Source of the DNA: DAOMNN01 sp050486545
GTDB lineage: Bacteria; Pseudomonadota; Gammaproteobacteria; Burkholderiales; Rhodocyclaceae
Direction of reading: 5' to 3'
Length of the DNA stretch: 41,350 nt
Assembly (NCBI GenBank): GCA_050486545.1
Contig: JBJHDM010000028.1
Location: forward strand, 1 to 41,350
Under the pieces are notes generated by a model. The model ran no database searches. It worked only from the letters and a program-made list of their open reading frames with translations, and was not told the origin of the DNA. The position numbers were made by a program, and so were the translations under genes. Of the stretch, positions 24,264 to 31,731 are shown one piece after another (position 1 is the stretch's first letter; each line of letters starts with the position of its first letter).

Positions 24264-24291
24264 CTGACACCCGGATTACAACTTTGTAATC
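24264..24291. promoter_or_regulatory. CopR/CusR-type box, site e (between cusF and cusR)
   Basis: CTGAC, 5 bases, GATTAC (24274-24279), 6 bases, GTAATC (24286-24291): a full dyad plus the leading CTGAC. It lies in the divergent interval, 62 bases before cusR and about 110 before cusF, and could control both directions. Confidence 0.75.
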
Positions 24292-24352
24292 TGCACGCCG
24301 TCCTCGGAGAGCACTGGCAGAATCCGCTCAGCGCAACAAATGGAACATCGCA

Positions 24353-25033
24353 GTGAAGATTCTGATCGTCGAGGACGAACCGAAGACCGGGGACTATCTG
24401 TGCCAGGGACTGGGCGAGGCCGGGTTCGTCACCGATCTGGCGCGGGATGGCCTGGATGGCATGCATCTCGCGCTGACGGCCGATTACGATCTGCTCGTGC
24501 TCGATGTAATGCTGCCCGGCGTCGATGGCTGGACCATCCTCCAGGCGGTGTGCCGCGCGGGGATCGAAGTGCCGGTGCTGTTCCTGACAGCTCGAGATAC
24601 GGTCGAGGACCGGGTGCGGGGGCTTGAACTCGGTGCCGATGACTACCTCGTCAAACCCTTCGCCTTCTCTGAATTGCTCGCCCGGGTTCGCACGCTGTTG
24701 CGCCGGGGCAAGAACAAGGAGCCCGAGGTGCTGCGCGCGGCCGACCTGGAGCTCGACCTGATGCGGCGCCGGGTCACGCGTGGCGGCATACGCATCGACC
24801 TGACCGCCAAGGAGTTCGGCCTGCTCGAACTGCTGTTGCGCCGACAGGGCGAGGTCCTGCCTCGCTCGCTGATCGCCTCTCAAGTGTGGGACATGAACTT
24901 CGACAGCGACACCAACGTGATCGAAGTCGCAGTGCGTCGGCTACGGGCCAAGGTGGACGATCCCTTCGAGCCCAAGATGATCCGTACCGTGCGCGGCATG
25001 GGCTATGTGCTCGAGGCGGACGCGCAGGAATGA
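24353..25033 (+). CDS. cusR: CusR/CopR-type response regulator, no adjacent kinase
   Basis: 226-aa OmpR-family regulator. Receiver with acidic pair E7/D8 (IVEDEP), phosphoacceptor D51 (LLVLDVMLPG) and K101 (YLVKPFAF), then a winged-helix DNA-binding domain (DLTAKEFGLLELLLRR; NVIEVAVRRLRAKVD; RTVRGMGYVL). It is the classic heavy-metal regulator of cus/cop operons. Its expected histidine kinase does not follow: after the stop there are 95 bases, then a convergent gene. It should bind the repeated boxes; its kinase may be the one at 31732 or elsewhere. Confidence 0.93.
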   Translation: MKILIVEDEPKTGDYLCQGLGEAGFVTDLARDGLDGMHLALTADYDLLVLDVMLPGVDGWTILQAVCRAGIEVPVLFLTARDTVEDRVRGLELGADDYLVKPFAFSELLARVRTLLRRGKNKEPEVLRAADLELDLMRRRVTRGGIRIDLTAKEFGLLELLLRRQGEVLPRSLIASQVWDMNFDSDTNVIEVAVRRLRAKVDDPFEPKMIRTVRGMGYVLEADAQE

Positions 25034-25083
25034 GTGCCCCGCCAGTCAGCGGGCCGTCGCTGACGCACCAGCATCCATACGAC

Positions 25084-25116
25084 CCGGACATCCACCGCCA
25101 CCACCGTACTGTCCGG
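25084..25116. terminator. Hairpin between cusR and yqaA
   Basis: CCGGACA / TGTCCGG, a perfect 7-bp stem with a long (19-base) loop, in the convergent interval between cusR and the yqaA-like gene. Possible bidirectional terminator; the loop is large and there is no T-run. Confidence 0.35.
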
Positions 25117-25128
25117 ACACCTCGAGCG

Positions 25129-25566
25129 CTATCCCGGCACGCCCAGCGTAATGCCCGCCAACACCAGATAGCGCCCTGCCTTGGCGACGGTGACGATCAA
25201 CACGAAACTCCACAACGGTTCGCGCATGACGCCGGCCACCATGGTGAGCGGATCACCGATGATCGGCACCCAGCTCAGCAGCAGCGACCAGCGGCCATAG
25301 CGGTGGTAGTGGGCCTGTGCCTTGTCGAGTTGCTTGGGGCGCACCGGAAACCAGCGCCGTTCGCGCCAGTGTTCCAGATAGCGTCCGAGCACCCAGTTCA
25401 CCATCGAACCCAGGACGTTCCCGAACGTGGCGACGACGAGCAGCGACCAGGCTGGATGCGCACCGTTGAGCAGCAGCCCGACCAGCACCGCTTCGGACTG
25501 CATTGGCAGCAAGGTGGCTGCGCCGAATGCGCTCAGGAAGAGGGCGAGGTAGGCCACCGACAGCAT
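25129..25566 (-). CDS. yqaA: YqaA/DedA-like membrane protein
   Basis: 145 aa with a first helix (LSVAYLALFLSAFGAATLLP), then SEAVLVGLLL, TFGNVLGSMVNWVLGRYL and SWVPIIGDPLTMVAGVM, the SNARE-associated/DedA fold pattern seen in YqaA proteins. Function in the family is not settled; DedA-type proteins are linked to lipid flipping and membrane homeostasis. Start ATG 25566 preferred over an upstream frame. It is the last gene of the multicopper-oxidase operon. Confidence 0.82.
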   Translation of the reverse strand: MLSVAYLALFLSAFGAATLLPMQSEAVLVGLLLNGAHPAWSLLVVATFGNVLGSMVNWVLGRYLEHWRERRWFPVRPKQLDKAQAHYHRYGRWSLLLSWVPIIGDPLTMVAGVMREPLWSFVLIVTVAKAGRYLVLAGITLGVPG

Positions 25567-25633
25567 CAGCGAGCGAGCCTTGCCGATGAAATCACATGCA
25601 GCGGCCCGGCGCGGCACACGATCAGTTCATCGA

Positions 25634-25945
25634 TCAAGGTGTGGCATTCATCCTGATCGACTTCACCACATACGCGCCGTCGATCTGCTCGACCGTGACC
25701 AGGACCCGATCGCCGGTTTCGAGCCCATCCAGCAATGCCTGCTTCTCCACCACGAACACCATGGTCATCGGCGGCATGTCGAGGTTGGGAATGTTGCCGT
25801 GCCGGAGCGTGATCTTGCCGGAATTCTGATCGATACGACGCACCTCGGCCTCGACCTCGGGCAAGTGCCCGTCCGCGAACGAAGCGGCGCTGGTCAGGCC
25901 GGCCGCCAGCATGGCGGTGGCCGCCTTGCCTGCCATCTTCCACAT
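25634..25945 (-). CDS. Second CusF-like periplasmic chaperone
   Basis: 103 aa with signal peptide (AGKAATAMLAAGLTSAASFA) and an OB fold with H49, M57, M60, M62 (HGNIPNLDMPPMTMVF). The ligand pattern matches the cusF gene at 23765, with Met instead of Trp. It lies between the cupredoxin gene and yqaA in the multicopper-oxidase operon, so it may serve the oxidase arm instead of CusB. Identity to the first CusF is high around the metal site and low elsewhere. Confidence 0.82.
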   Translation of the reverse strand: MWKMAGKAATAMLAAGLTSAASFADGHLPEVEAEVRRIDQNSGKITLRHGNIPNLDMPPMTMVFVVEKQALLDGLETGDRVLVTVEQIDGAYVVKSIRMNATP

Positions 25946-25962
25946 TTTCCTTGACCCTCCGG

Positions 25963-26502
25963 TTACTGCATCGAGCGTGATGCGTCCGGCGTGGTGCTCG
26001 CCATCCGCTGCGCTTCGACCTTCACGCTCGCGAGCATGCCGGCCTGATAATGACCCGGCAGCAGGCAGGCGAACTCGAACTCCCCTGCACGATTGAAGGT
26101 CCAGACGATCTCGGCGGTCTCGCCCGGGGGCACATGGGCCATGTAGGGTTCGTCATGCTCCATGTCGGGAAAGCGCAGCATCAGTTCGGCGTGCTCTAGC
26201 AGTGCCTCACGGTCGCCGATGACCAGTTCGTGCATGATCTGGCCGGCATTGTGCACCACGATGCGCAGGGTTTCGCCTTCGCTCACCTGAACCGTGGACG
26301 GGTCGAAGCGCATGTCGTCGGTCATCACCACCTCCAGCGTGCGGTTCGCCTGATCGGGATCGCCGGCAATACCCCATCCGGTCTGTTCCTTCACGACATG
26401 CTGGCGTGGCGTGTGCTCCTTGGTGCCATGGGCATGGAGGCCCAGGCTGGTCATGCCCAGCATCAGCGTGGCAAGCGTCAGAGCGAGGATGCGATTCTTC
26501 AT
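25963..26502 (-). CDS. Periplasmic cupredoxin (CopI-like)
   Basis: 179 aa. A signal peptide (MKNRILALTLATLMLGM) is followed by a His-containing linker (HGTKEHTPRQHVV) and a plastocyanin-like domain. Type-1 copper ligands are H91 (IMHELVIG), C146, H151 and M156 (FACLLPGHYQAGM). It is a small electron carrier or copper binder in the periplasm, a paralogue of the protein at 35141. It is between the multicopper oxidase and second cusF genes in one operon. The ATG 26502 has only a weak ribosome site. Confidence 0.87.
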   Translation of the reverse strand: MKNRILALTLATLMLGMTSLGLHAHGTKEHTPRQHVVKEQTGWGIAGDPDQANRTLEVVMTDDMRFDPSTVQVSEGETLRIVVHNAGQIMHELVIGDREALLEHAELMLRFPDMEHDEPYMAHVPPGETAEIVWTFNRAGEFEFACLLPGHYQAGMLASVKVEAQRMASTTPDASRSMQ

Positions 26503-26588
26503 TTTCTTGGTCAAACTCCATAGGGGTTGAAACAACACTCGACATGACCGCTTGATGGCGGCCAGGGCGTGCTTTGGAAAACGGTTGA

Positions 26589-27995
26589 TCAGTGCGAGTG
26601 GGTACCGCTGCCCGGTTTGCGAACCTGCATCTCGAGCGCGGAGCGCCGTAGCCCCGGGACCTCGCCGGTATTCAGGCGCTCGGCGCTGAAACGCGCCGGT
26701 TCCGGTAGATCCCCTTGCCACTCGAAAGCCTGGGTGCCAGGCGGTTGGGTGTACCAGCCGGGGTCGGAGTAATCACCCGGCTTCTGGTCACGACGCACCT
26801 TGAAGGTGGTGAACATGCCGCCCATGCCGATCGGACCGTGCGGGCCAAAACCGGCCATCATCGCCAGGGTCTGCTCGGGCAGCATCATGGGCATCTCCTT
26901 CATGTCGGCCATGCCGCGTTCGCCCATTATCATGTACTCGGGCTCCACTTGCTGGATGCGCCCGACCAACCCGCGGTGGTCGATGCCGATCATGGTCGGA
27001 ACGTCATGCCCCATCGGGTTCATGGTGTGATGGCTCTTGTGGCAGTGAAAGGCCCAGTCACCCTCTTCGTCGGCGATGAACTCGACCTGGCGCATCTGTC
27101 CGACTGCGATGTCGGTGGTGACCTCCGGCCAGCGCGAACCCGGCGGTGTGGGGCCGCCGTCGGTGCCGGTGACTTCGAACTCATGGCCGTGGAGGTGGAT
27201 CGGGTGGTTGGTCATGGTCAGGTTGCCGACCCGGATGCGTACCCGGTCGCCCAGCCGCACGTTCATCGAGTCGATGCCGGGAAACGCGCGGCTGTTGAAG
27301 GTCCACAGGTTGAAATCCAGCATGGTGTTGATCTTCGGCACCAGACTGCCCGGATCGATGTCGTAGGCGTTGAGCAGGAAGCAGAAGTCGCGTTGCACCT
27401 CGTTGATCAGCGGGTGACGGGTGCGCGGATGCGTGACCCAGAAGCCCATCATGCCCATCGCCATCTGCACCATCTCGTCGGCATGGGGGTGATACATGAA
27501 CGTGCCGGGCCGTCGAGCGATGAACTCGTACACATAGGTCTTGCCGACCGGGATCGCCCGCTGGTTGAGCCCGACCACGCCGTCCATGCCGTTGGGCAGG
27601 CGCTGGCCGTGCCAGTGGATCGAGGTCGATTCCGGCAGCCGGTTGGTCACGAACAATCGCACCCGGTCGCCCTCGACCACCTCGATGGTCGGGCCGGGAC
27701 TCTGCCCGTTGTAGCCCCACAGTCGCGCGAGCATGCCGGGGGCAATCTCGCGCTCGACCGGTTCGGCGACCAGATGGAACTCCTTGACGCCATTGTTCAT
27801 GCGCCAGGGTGCGGTCCAGCCGTTGAGCGTGACCACCGGGTTGTATGGCCGACCGGTCGACGGCATCAGCGGCGGCGCGGTGTCGGCCGAGGTCTGGATG
27901 ACCGGCTCGGGCAGGGAGGCCAGGGCGACCTTGCTCACGCTGGCGGCGGCGACCGCCCCGATGGCGGCACCGGCGATGAATCGTCTTCTGTCCAT
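26589..27995 (-). CDS. Multicopper oxidase (CopA/PcoA-like), Tat-exported
   Basis: 468 aa with a twin-arginine signal (MDRRRFIAGA). Copper-ligand motifs HWHG (127-130), HPH (169-171), HPIHLHGHEF and HCHKSHHTM complete the trinuclear and type-1 sites. Met-rich stretches (EMVQMAMGMMG, MKEMPMMLPEQTLAMMAG) are typical of oxidases that oxidise Cu(I) to the less toxic Cu(II) in the periplasm. It is shorter than PcoA (about 600 aa). GGAGG lies 9 bases before ATG 27995, and the preceding stop (TGA 28000-27998) is 2 bases before it. Confidence 0.92.
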   Translation of the reverse strand: MDRRRFIAGAAIGAVAAASVSKVALASLPEPVIQTSADTAPPLMPSTGRPYNPVVTLNGWTAPWRMNNGVKEFHLVAEPVEREIAPGMLARLWGYNGQSPGPTIEVVEGDRVRLFVTNRLPESTSIHWHGQRLPNGMDGVVGLNQRAIPVGKTYVYEFIARRPGTFMYHPHADEMVQMAMGMMGFWVTHPRTRHPLINEVQRDFCFLLNAYDIDPGSLVPKINTMLDFNLWTFNSRAFPGIDSMNVRLGDRVRIRVGNLTMTNHPIHLHGHEFEVTGTDGGPTPPGSRWPEVTTDIAVGQMRQVEFIADEEGDWAFHCHKSHHTMNPMGHDVPTMIGIDHRGLVGRIQQVEPEYMIMGERGMADMKEMPMMLPEQTLAMMAGFGPHGPIGMGGMFTTFKVRRDQKPGDYSDPGWYTQPPGTQAFEWQGDLPEPARFSAERLNTGEVPGLRRSALEMQVRKPGSGTHSH

Positions 27996-27997
27996 GC

Positions 27998-29308
27998 TCA
28001 ATGGCCTCCCGCGGCTTTCTTGCCGGCCGGTTGCGAGACCGCGTCGGCGCCCGGATAGTCTGCGCCTGCGAGCACGGCCTGAAGATTCACATGCGCGAGC
28101 CAGAAGTCACGTAACGCCTGTGACGCCGCGGTGTCGGCGGCGAGCCGCTCGCGGGCAGCATCGAGCAGATCCCAGGTGCTCTTCAACATGCCGTTGTAGC
28201 GCAGCAGCACTTCTTCCTGCTTCGCGGTCTGCATATCCTTGCGGCTGGCTGCCTGGCCGGCGAGATCGTGGGCGATGCGGTAGTTGATGTAGGCTTCGCG
28301 CACCTGAGATCTCACGCTCACCGCCAGGCTTTCGGCATCGGCGACCGTGCGGAAAGCATGGGGTGCATCTCGACCCACTGCCGCGCGTCGAAGGTCAACC
28401 AAGGCTGCCGCAGCAGGTGGACGGATCAAGACGGCGGCGTCATCATCGAACTCGCCTAGCACTTGCTCGACCGCTTCGGCACCGAGTGCTCGCCATCGTG
28501 CCTGCGTGATTGTCCCTAAGCTGCTTCGCACAAGCTCGGCCTCTAGCGCCACCATGGGCAACATCGGATGACGCGACAGGGCCAACGCTTCCAGACCGGA
28601 ACCGTCGATGGCGTCGGCCGGCAAGGCCGGCAGACTCGTCGGCAGCGTGAACTGCACCGCCTCTCCCCACAAGCCGGTCATCCGTGCCAGCGCTTCGCGC
28701 GCACGAGTTACCTCCTGTCGTGCCGCGATCAGGCCAATGCCGGCGTCTTTGAGAGAGAGTTGTTCACCCAGCAGCCGGTCCTGACCCCAGTTGCCGACAC
28801 GGGTCATCCTGGCCGCGAGTTCCGCGCCGGTCTCGGCCGCTCCATAGGCTTTGCCGGCATTCTCCAGCGCTGCTTCGGCGGCCACCGCGCTCACCCAGGC
28901 ACGCAGCACATCGCGGGAGAAAGCGGCTACGTCAATATCAGTGTGCGCCCGCTCGGCACGGCTCATGTGAGGGGTCGCCAACAGGTCGGGCCGCGCGGAC
29001 AGGGCCAGGCGCAATGCCTGCGAGGCACTCAGCAGCGTCCCGTCCGGGGTCGCCTCAATCCGCCCGGTGACGGGCTTCTCGCCCTCCCAGCGCAAAATGT
29101 CGATATGTCCACGGGTGAACTGCCCGACCGTTTCGTTGGCCTGACGCCAATCGGTCTCGCCCAGTTGCGGAATCGTGCCGAGCAGGGGGAGCGGAGCGTA
29201 TCGTGGTGGGGGAACCGGCGCAGCCGGTTCGTAAGGCGGTACGGACTGAGCGGCCATCGGCAACATCCCGACCGCAAGCAATCCCGCCAGATGGCGTTTG
29301 CGGATCAA
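27998..29308 (-). CDS. TolC-type outer-membrane protein of the multicopper-oxidase operon
   Basis: 436 aa. The start is TTG 29308 with AAGGAG 7 bases upstream; signal peptide HLAGLLAVGMLPMAAQ. The long helical body (ALRLALSARPDLLATPHMSR; EAALENAGKAYGAAETGAEL; QVREAYINYRIAHDLAGQAA) fits the outer-membrane efflux family. It heads the operon to the oxidase, cupredoxin, CusF2 and YqaA. No inner-membrane pump is included here, so it may associate with another system or serve a different role. Box f lies about 125 bases upstream. Confidence 0.82.
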   Translation of the reverse strand: MIRKRHLAGLLAVGMLPMAAQSVPPYEPAAPVPPPRYAPLPLLGTIPQLGETDWRQANETVGQFTRGHIDILRWEGEKPVTGRIEATPDGTLLSASQALRLALSARPDLLATPHMSRAERAHTDIDVAAFSRDVLRAWVSAVAAEAALENAGKAYGAAETGAELAARMTRVGNWGQDRLLGEQLSLKDAGIGLIAARQEVTRAREALARMTGLWGEAVQFTLPTSLPALPADAIDGSGLEALALSRHPMLPMVALEAELVRSSLGTITQARWRALGAEAVEQVLGEFDDDAAVLIRPPAAAALVDLRRAAVGRDAPHAFRTVADAESLAVSVRSQVREAYINYRIAHDLAGQAASRKDMQTAKQEEVLLRYNGMLKSTWDLLDAARERLAADTAASQALRDFWLAHVNLQAVLAGADYPGADAVSQPAGKKAAGGH

Positions 29309-29431
29309 GTTCTGACTCCTTGTCTCTCGTTGGATGCGTCCACGCTTGTTCGTGCGTGGTAAGCCGGGCCCGTCGCATATGCGCTCCCGAGCCCTGAAAA
29401 CCGATCATGCTGTCTTGTTCCTTACCGGAGG

Positions 29432-29466
29432 CTGAATCGCGGATTACAAAAAAGTAATCCGCGATT
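29432..29466. promoter_or_regulatory. CopR/CusR-type box, site f (perfect palindrome)
   Basis: AATCGCGGATTAC (29435-29447), AAAAAA, GTAATCCGCGATT (29454-29466): 13-bp perfectly inverted arms, preceded by CTGAA (29432). It is the most symmetric site in the window and lies upstream of the TolC-oxidase-cupredoxin operon. A hairpin function cannot be excluded. Confidence 0.75.
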
Positions 29467-29492
29467 CATTATGAAATGCATCGATCCTGCGC

Positions 29493-29858
29493 TTAGTTGC
29501 CCGAGTAGAGTTCCTCATGCCAGCGGCGCTCCTCCTCCGTCATCTGCAGCGAGGGCCGCGGCGAGTTATGCCCCATGTTCCCGACGTGTTCCAGGCGGCC
29601 GTTCTCGAACACGTACTCATGCGCTGGCGGAACCCATCCAACCGTGGCGCTCTCGAACCGCCAGCCGTCCGCAGCCACCGGATTTTCCTTGAATGCACGC
29701 AACTCCTGCAGCACCTCGGCGCGGCTCTTGGTCGAGGGCATCACGTGGAACTCGTAGCCGACCTCGCCGCCGACCCAGGTCGTGCCATTGTCGGCGCTTG
29801 CGAACGGAACGGCGAAGATGCCGAAAGAAAGGGCGATGAGGGTCTTCTTGATCGTCAT
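29493..29858 (-). CDS. DUF4148-like periplasmic protein
   Basis: 121 aa with signal peptide (TLIALSFGIFAVPFASA). The segment SRAEVLQELRAFKENPV is the DUF4148 pattern, a family common in beta-proteobacteria. The rest contains WVPPAHEYVFENG and ends RWHEELYSGN. Function is not known. AGGAGC stands before ATG 29858. Box g lies 84 bases upstream, so copper control is likely. Separate from the oxidase operon by box f, with its own direction minus. Confidence 0.78.
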   Translation of the reverse strand: MTIKKTLIALSFGIFAVPFASADNGTTWVGGEVGYEFHVMPSTKSRAEVLQELRAFKENPVAADGWRFESATVGWVPPAHEYVFENGRLEHVGNMGHNSPRPSLQMTEEERRWHEELYSGN

Positions 29859-29941
29859 GGTGTTGCTCCTTGTGTATCAGTGGAAGTAACGCGTTGTGTG
29901 CATCACTGGGTCCATGATAGGGAGCCACCCATGACGACAGC

Positions 29942-29969
29942 CTGAAGGGCCCATTACATCGGCGTCAGC
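29942..29969. promoter_or_regulatory. CopR/CusR-type box, site g
   Basis: CTGAA, 5 bases, CATTAC (29952-29957), 6 bases, GTCAGC. It has the same spacing as the other sites. It lies 84 bases before the DUF4148 gene and about 80 before cls on the other strand. Confidence 0.5.
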
Positions 29970-30049
29970 AACATGACGAACAAGACATCTTCGCGGTTCC
30001 GAAGTGCGCGCTAAACTCCGGGTGAGTTTCCCTGGCCCTCGGAGGCGAG

Positions 30050-31513
30050 ATGAATACGGATCAGCTGGATGCATCCGGGCAGCGGCCGCGAAAGAAGCGC
30101 CGTCGTCTCATTACCTTCCTCGCAATTGCCCAATTGTTCGGTTTTCTGTCGTCGCTTGACGCATTGATGTCGGTCCGCACCGCTCAGGGCACGGTGGCCT
30201 GGATGGTGTCGCTCAATGCTGCGCCCTTCGTTGCGGTGCCGGCATACTGGATCTTCGGGCGGACGAAGTTTCAGGGTTACGTCGTCGGACGGCGCGATGA
30301 GGACAGCCGGCTCCATCACGAACTCGAGGAAATGATGTCGCTGGTCCACCCCTATCGGGTGGCCCTGCCGCCAGGGGAGCGGCATGTCGGAGCGATCGAA
30401 CGCCTGGCCAAGATGCCGATCGTGGGGGGCAACGAGGTGGAACTGCTGATCGATGGCCAGGCCACTTTCGACAGCATCCTGCAGGGCATCGCACAGGCAC
30501 GCGACTACGTGCTGGTGCAGTACTACATCTTTCGCAACGACGAGGTTGGCCGCGCCTTCCAGCAGGCGATGATGGTCAAGGCGCGCGAAGGGGTGCGGGT
30601 GTTCTTCCTGTACGACGAGATCGGCAGCTACCAGCTTCCGGCGAGTTTTCTCGCGGACCTGGCCGGGGCCGGCGTTCAGGTGCGTCGATTTCACTCGACC
30701 CGGGGCACCGGCAACCGTTTGCAGCTCAACTTCCGCAATCACCGCAAGATCGTGATCGTCGATGGCCACACCGGTTGGCTGGGCGGGTTGAACGTCGGCG
30801 ACGAGTATCTGGGGCGTGACCAGCGGATCGGCGCCTGGCGTGACACACACCTGCGGATGTTCGGGCCGGCAACCCTGTGCCTGCAGCTCTCCTTCGTCGA
30901 GGATTGGCATTGGGCCACGGACGAGGTGCCGGACCTTGAATGGACACCGGCGCTTGCCGAAACCAGTGTTCCGGTCCTGGTACTGCCGAGCGGCCCGGCC
31001 GATCGTTTCGAAACCGCCAGTCTGATGGTACAGCATGTCATCAGTTCAGCACACCGGCGGCTATGGATCTCCAGCCCCTACTTCGTCCCGGATGAAAGCG
31101 TGATCAGTGCGCTCAAGCTGGCCGCGCTGCGCGGGGTGGATGTCCGCATCCTGATTCCGGAGCGCCCCGACAATCTTCTCACCTACTATGCGGCGTATGC
31201 ATTCGTCGGCCCTCTGATCGAGGCCGGCGTCTCGATCCACCGTTACCAGGCCGGGTTCCTTCACGCCAAGGCCTTCCTCGTGGACGATCTAGCCACCGGT
31301 ATCGGCACCGTGAATCTGGACAACCGCTCGTTCAGGCTCAACTTCGAGATCACCGCCTGGGTCATGGACCAGCAATTCGCGGCGCAAGCGGAGGAGATGT
31401 TCGGGCGTGACTTCGGCCATGCACGCACCATGACGATCGCCGAGCTGGTTGACAAGCCGTGGTGGTTTCGCGTCCTCTCGCGTGCGGCCTATCTGACCGC
31501 GCCGGTACTCTGA
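30050..31513 (+). CDS. cls: Cardiolipin synthase-like phospholipase D protein
   Basis: 487 aa. N-terminal hydrophobic segments (ITFLAIAQLFGFLSSLD; TVAWMVSLNAAPFVAVPAYW) and two HKD motifs: H231-K233-D238 (NHRKIVIVDG) and H405-K407-D412 (HAKAFLVDD). The second is followed by GIGTVNLDNRSFRLNFE, as in bacterial cardiolipin synthases that join phosphatidylglycerol molecules in the inner membrane. Its 3' end lies in the 150-bp repeat (31450-31599). GGAGG precedes ATG 30050. Not obviously a copper gene, though boxed next to one. Confidence 0.88.
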   Translation: MNTDQLDASGQRPRKKRRRLITFLAIAQLFGFLSSLDALMSVRTAQGTVAWMVSLNAAPFVAVPAYWIFGRTKFQGYVVGRRDEDSRLHHELEEMMSLVHPYRVALPPGERHVGAIERLAKMPIVGGNEVELLIDGQATFDSILQGIAQARDYVLVQYYIFRNDEVGRAFQQAMMVKAREGVRVFFLYDEIGSYQLPASFLADLAGAGVQVRRFHSTRGTGNRLQLNFRNHRKIVIVDGHTGWLGGLNVGDEYLGRDQRIGAWRDTHLRMFGPATLCLQLSFVEDWHWATDEVPDLEWTPALAETSVPVLVLPSGPADRFETASLMVQHVISSAHRRLWISSPYFVPDESVISALKLAALRGVDVRILIPERPDNLLTYYAAYAFVGPLIEAGVSIHRYQAGFLHAKAFLVDDLATGIGTVNLDNRSFRLNFEITAWVMDQQFAAQAEEMFGRDFGHARTMTIAELVDKPWWFRVLSRAAYLTAPVL

Positions 31514-31599
31514 ACGGCGACAGCGATTCGTCAGCGGATGCCGACCCGGCGCTGATGCATGCGGATGTATGCAGTGATATGCGCGACGTCATCGGGCGT
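31450..31599. repeat. 150-bp direct repeat, left copy
   Basis: Base-for-base identical to 40443-40592. It holds the last codons of cls (plus strand, stop 31511-31513) and the last codons of a cytochrome c gene (minus strand, stop at 31531). The sequences diverge on both sides. It is the left border of an 8,993-bp unit. Confidence 0.93.
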
Positions 31600-31690
31600 C
31601 AGCTCTCGGATCGGGGCTATATTGCCACCTATGCCCACATGCATCAGCCGCCAGTCGGCATCGGCTTGACCGTCATGTTGTCTCGAACCG
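31531..31690 (-). pseudogene. Decayed 3' end of a cytochrome c gene
   Basis: The end (LTPDDVAHITAYIRMHQRRV, then GIR and stop) is identical to the intact cytochrome c at 40524. Just beyond the repeat, similarity continues weakly and out of frame: the minus strand has a HRWQYS-like stretch where the intact protein has HHWQFG. No haem-binding CxxCH or start is present. It seems a remnant of a second, diverged copy. Confidence 0.5.
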
Positions 31691-31731
31691 TATCGAAGCG
31701 GTCTATTATGTAGCAGGCGCACCCCTAAACC

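Noticed and set aside
25034..25128. Short plus-strand frame after cusR as a possible truncated kinase
   Set aside because: The translation lacks any kinase motif and is antisense to yqaA beyond 25129.
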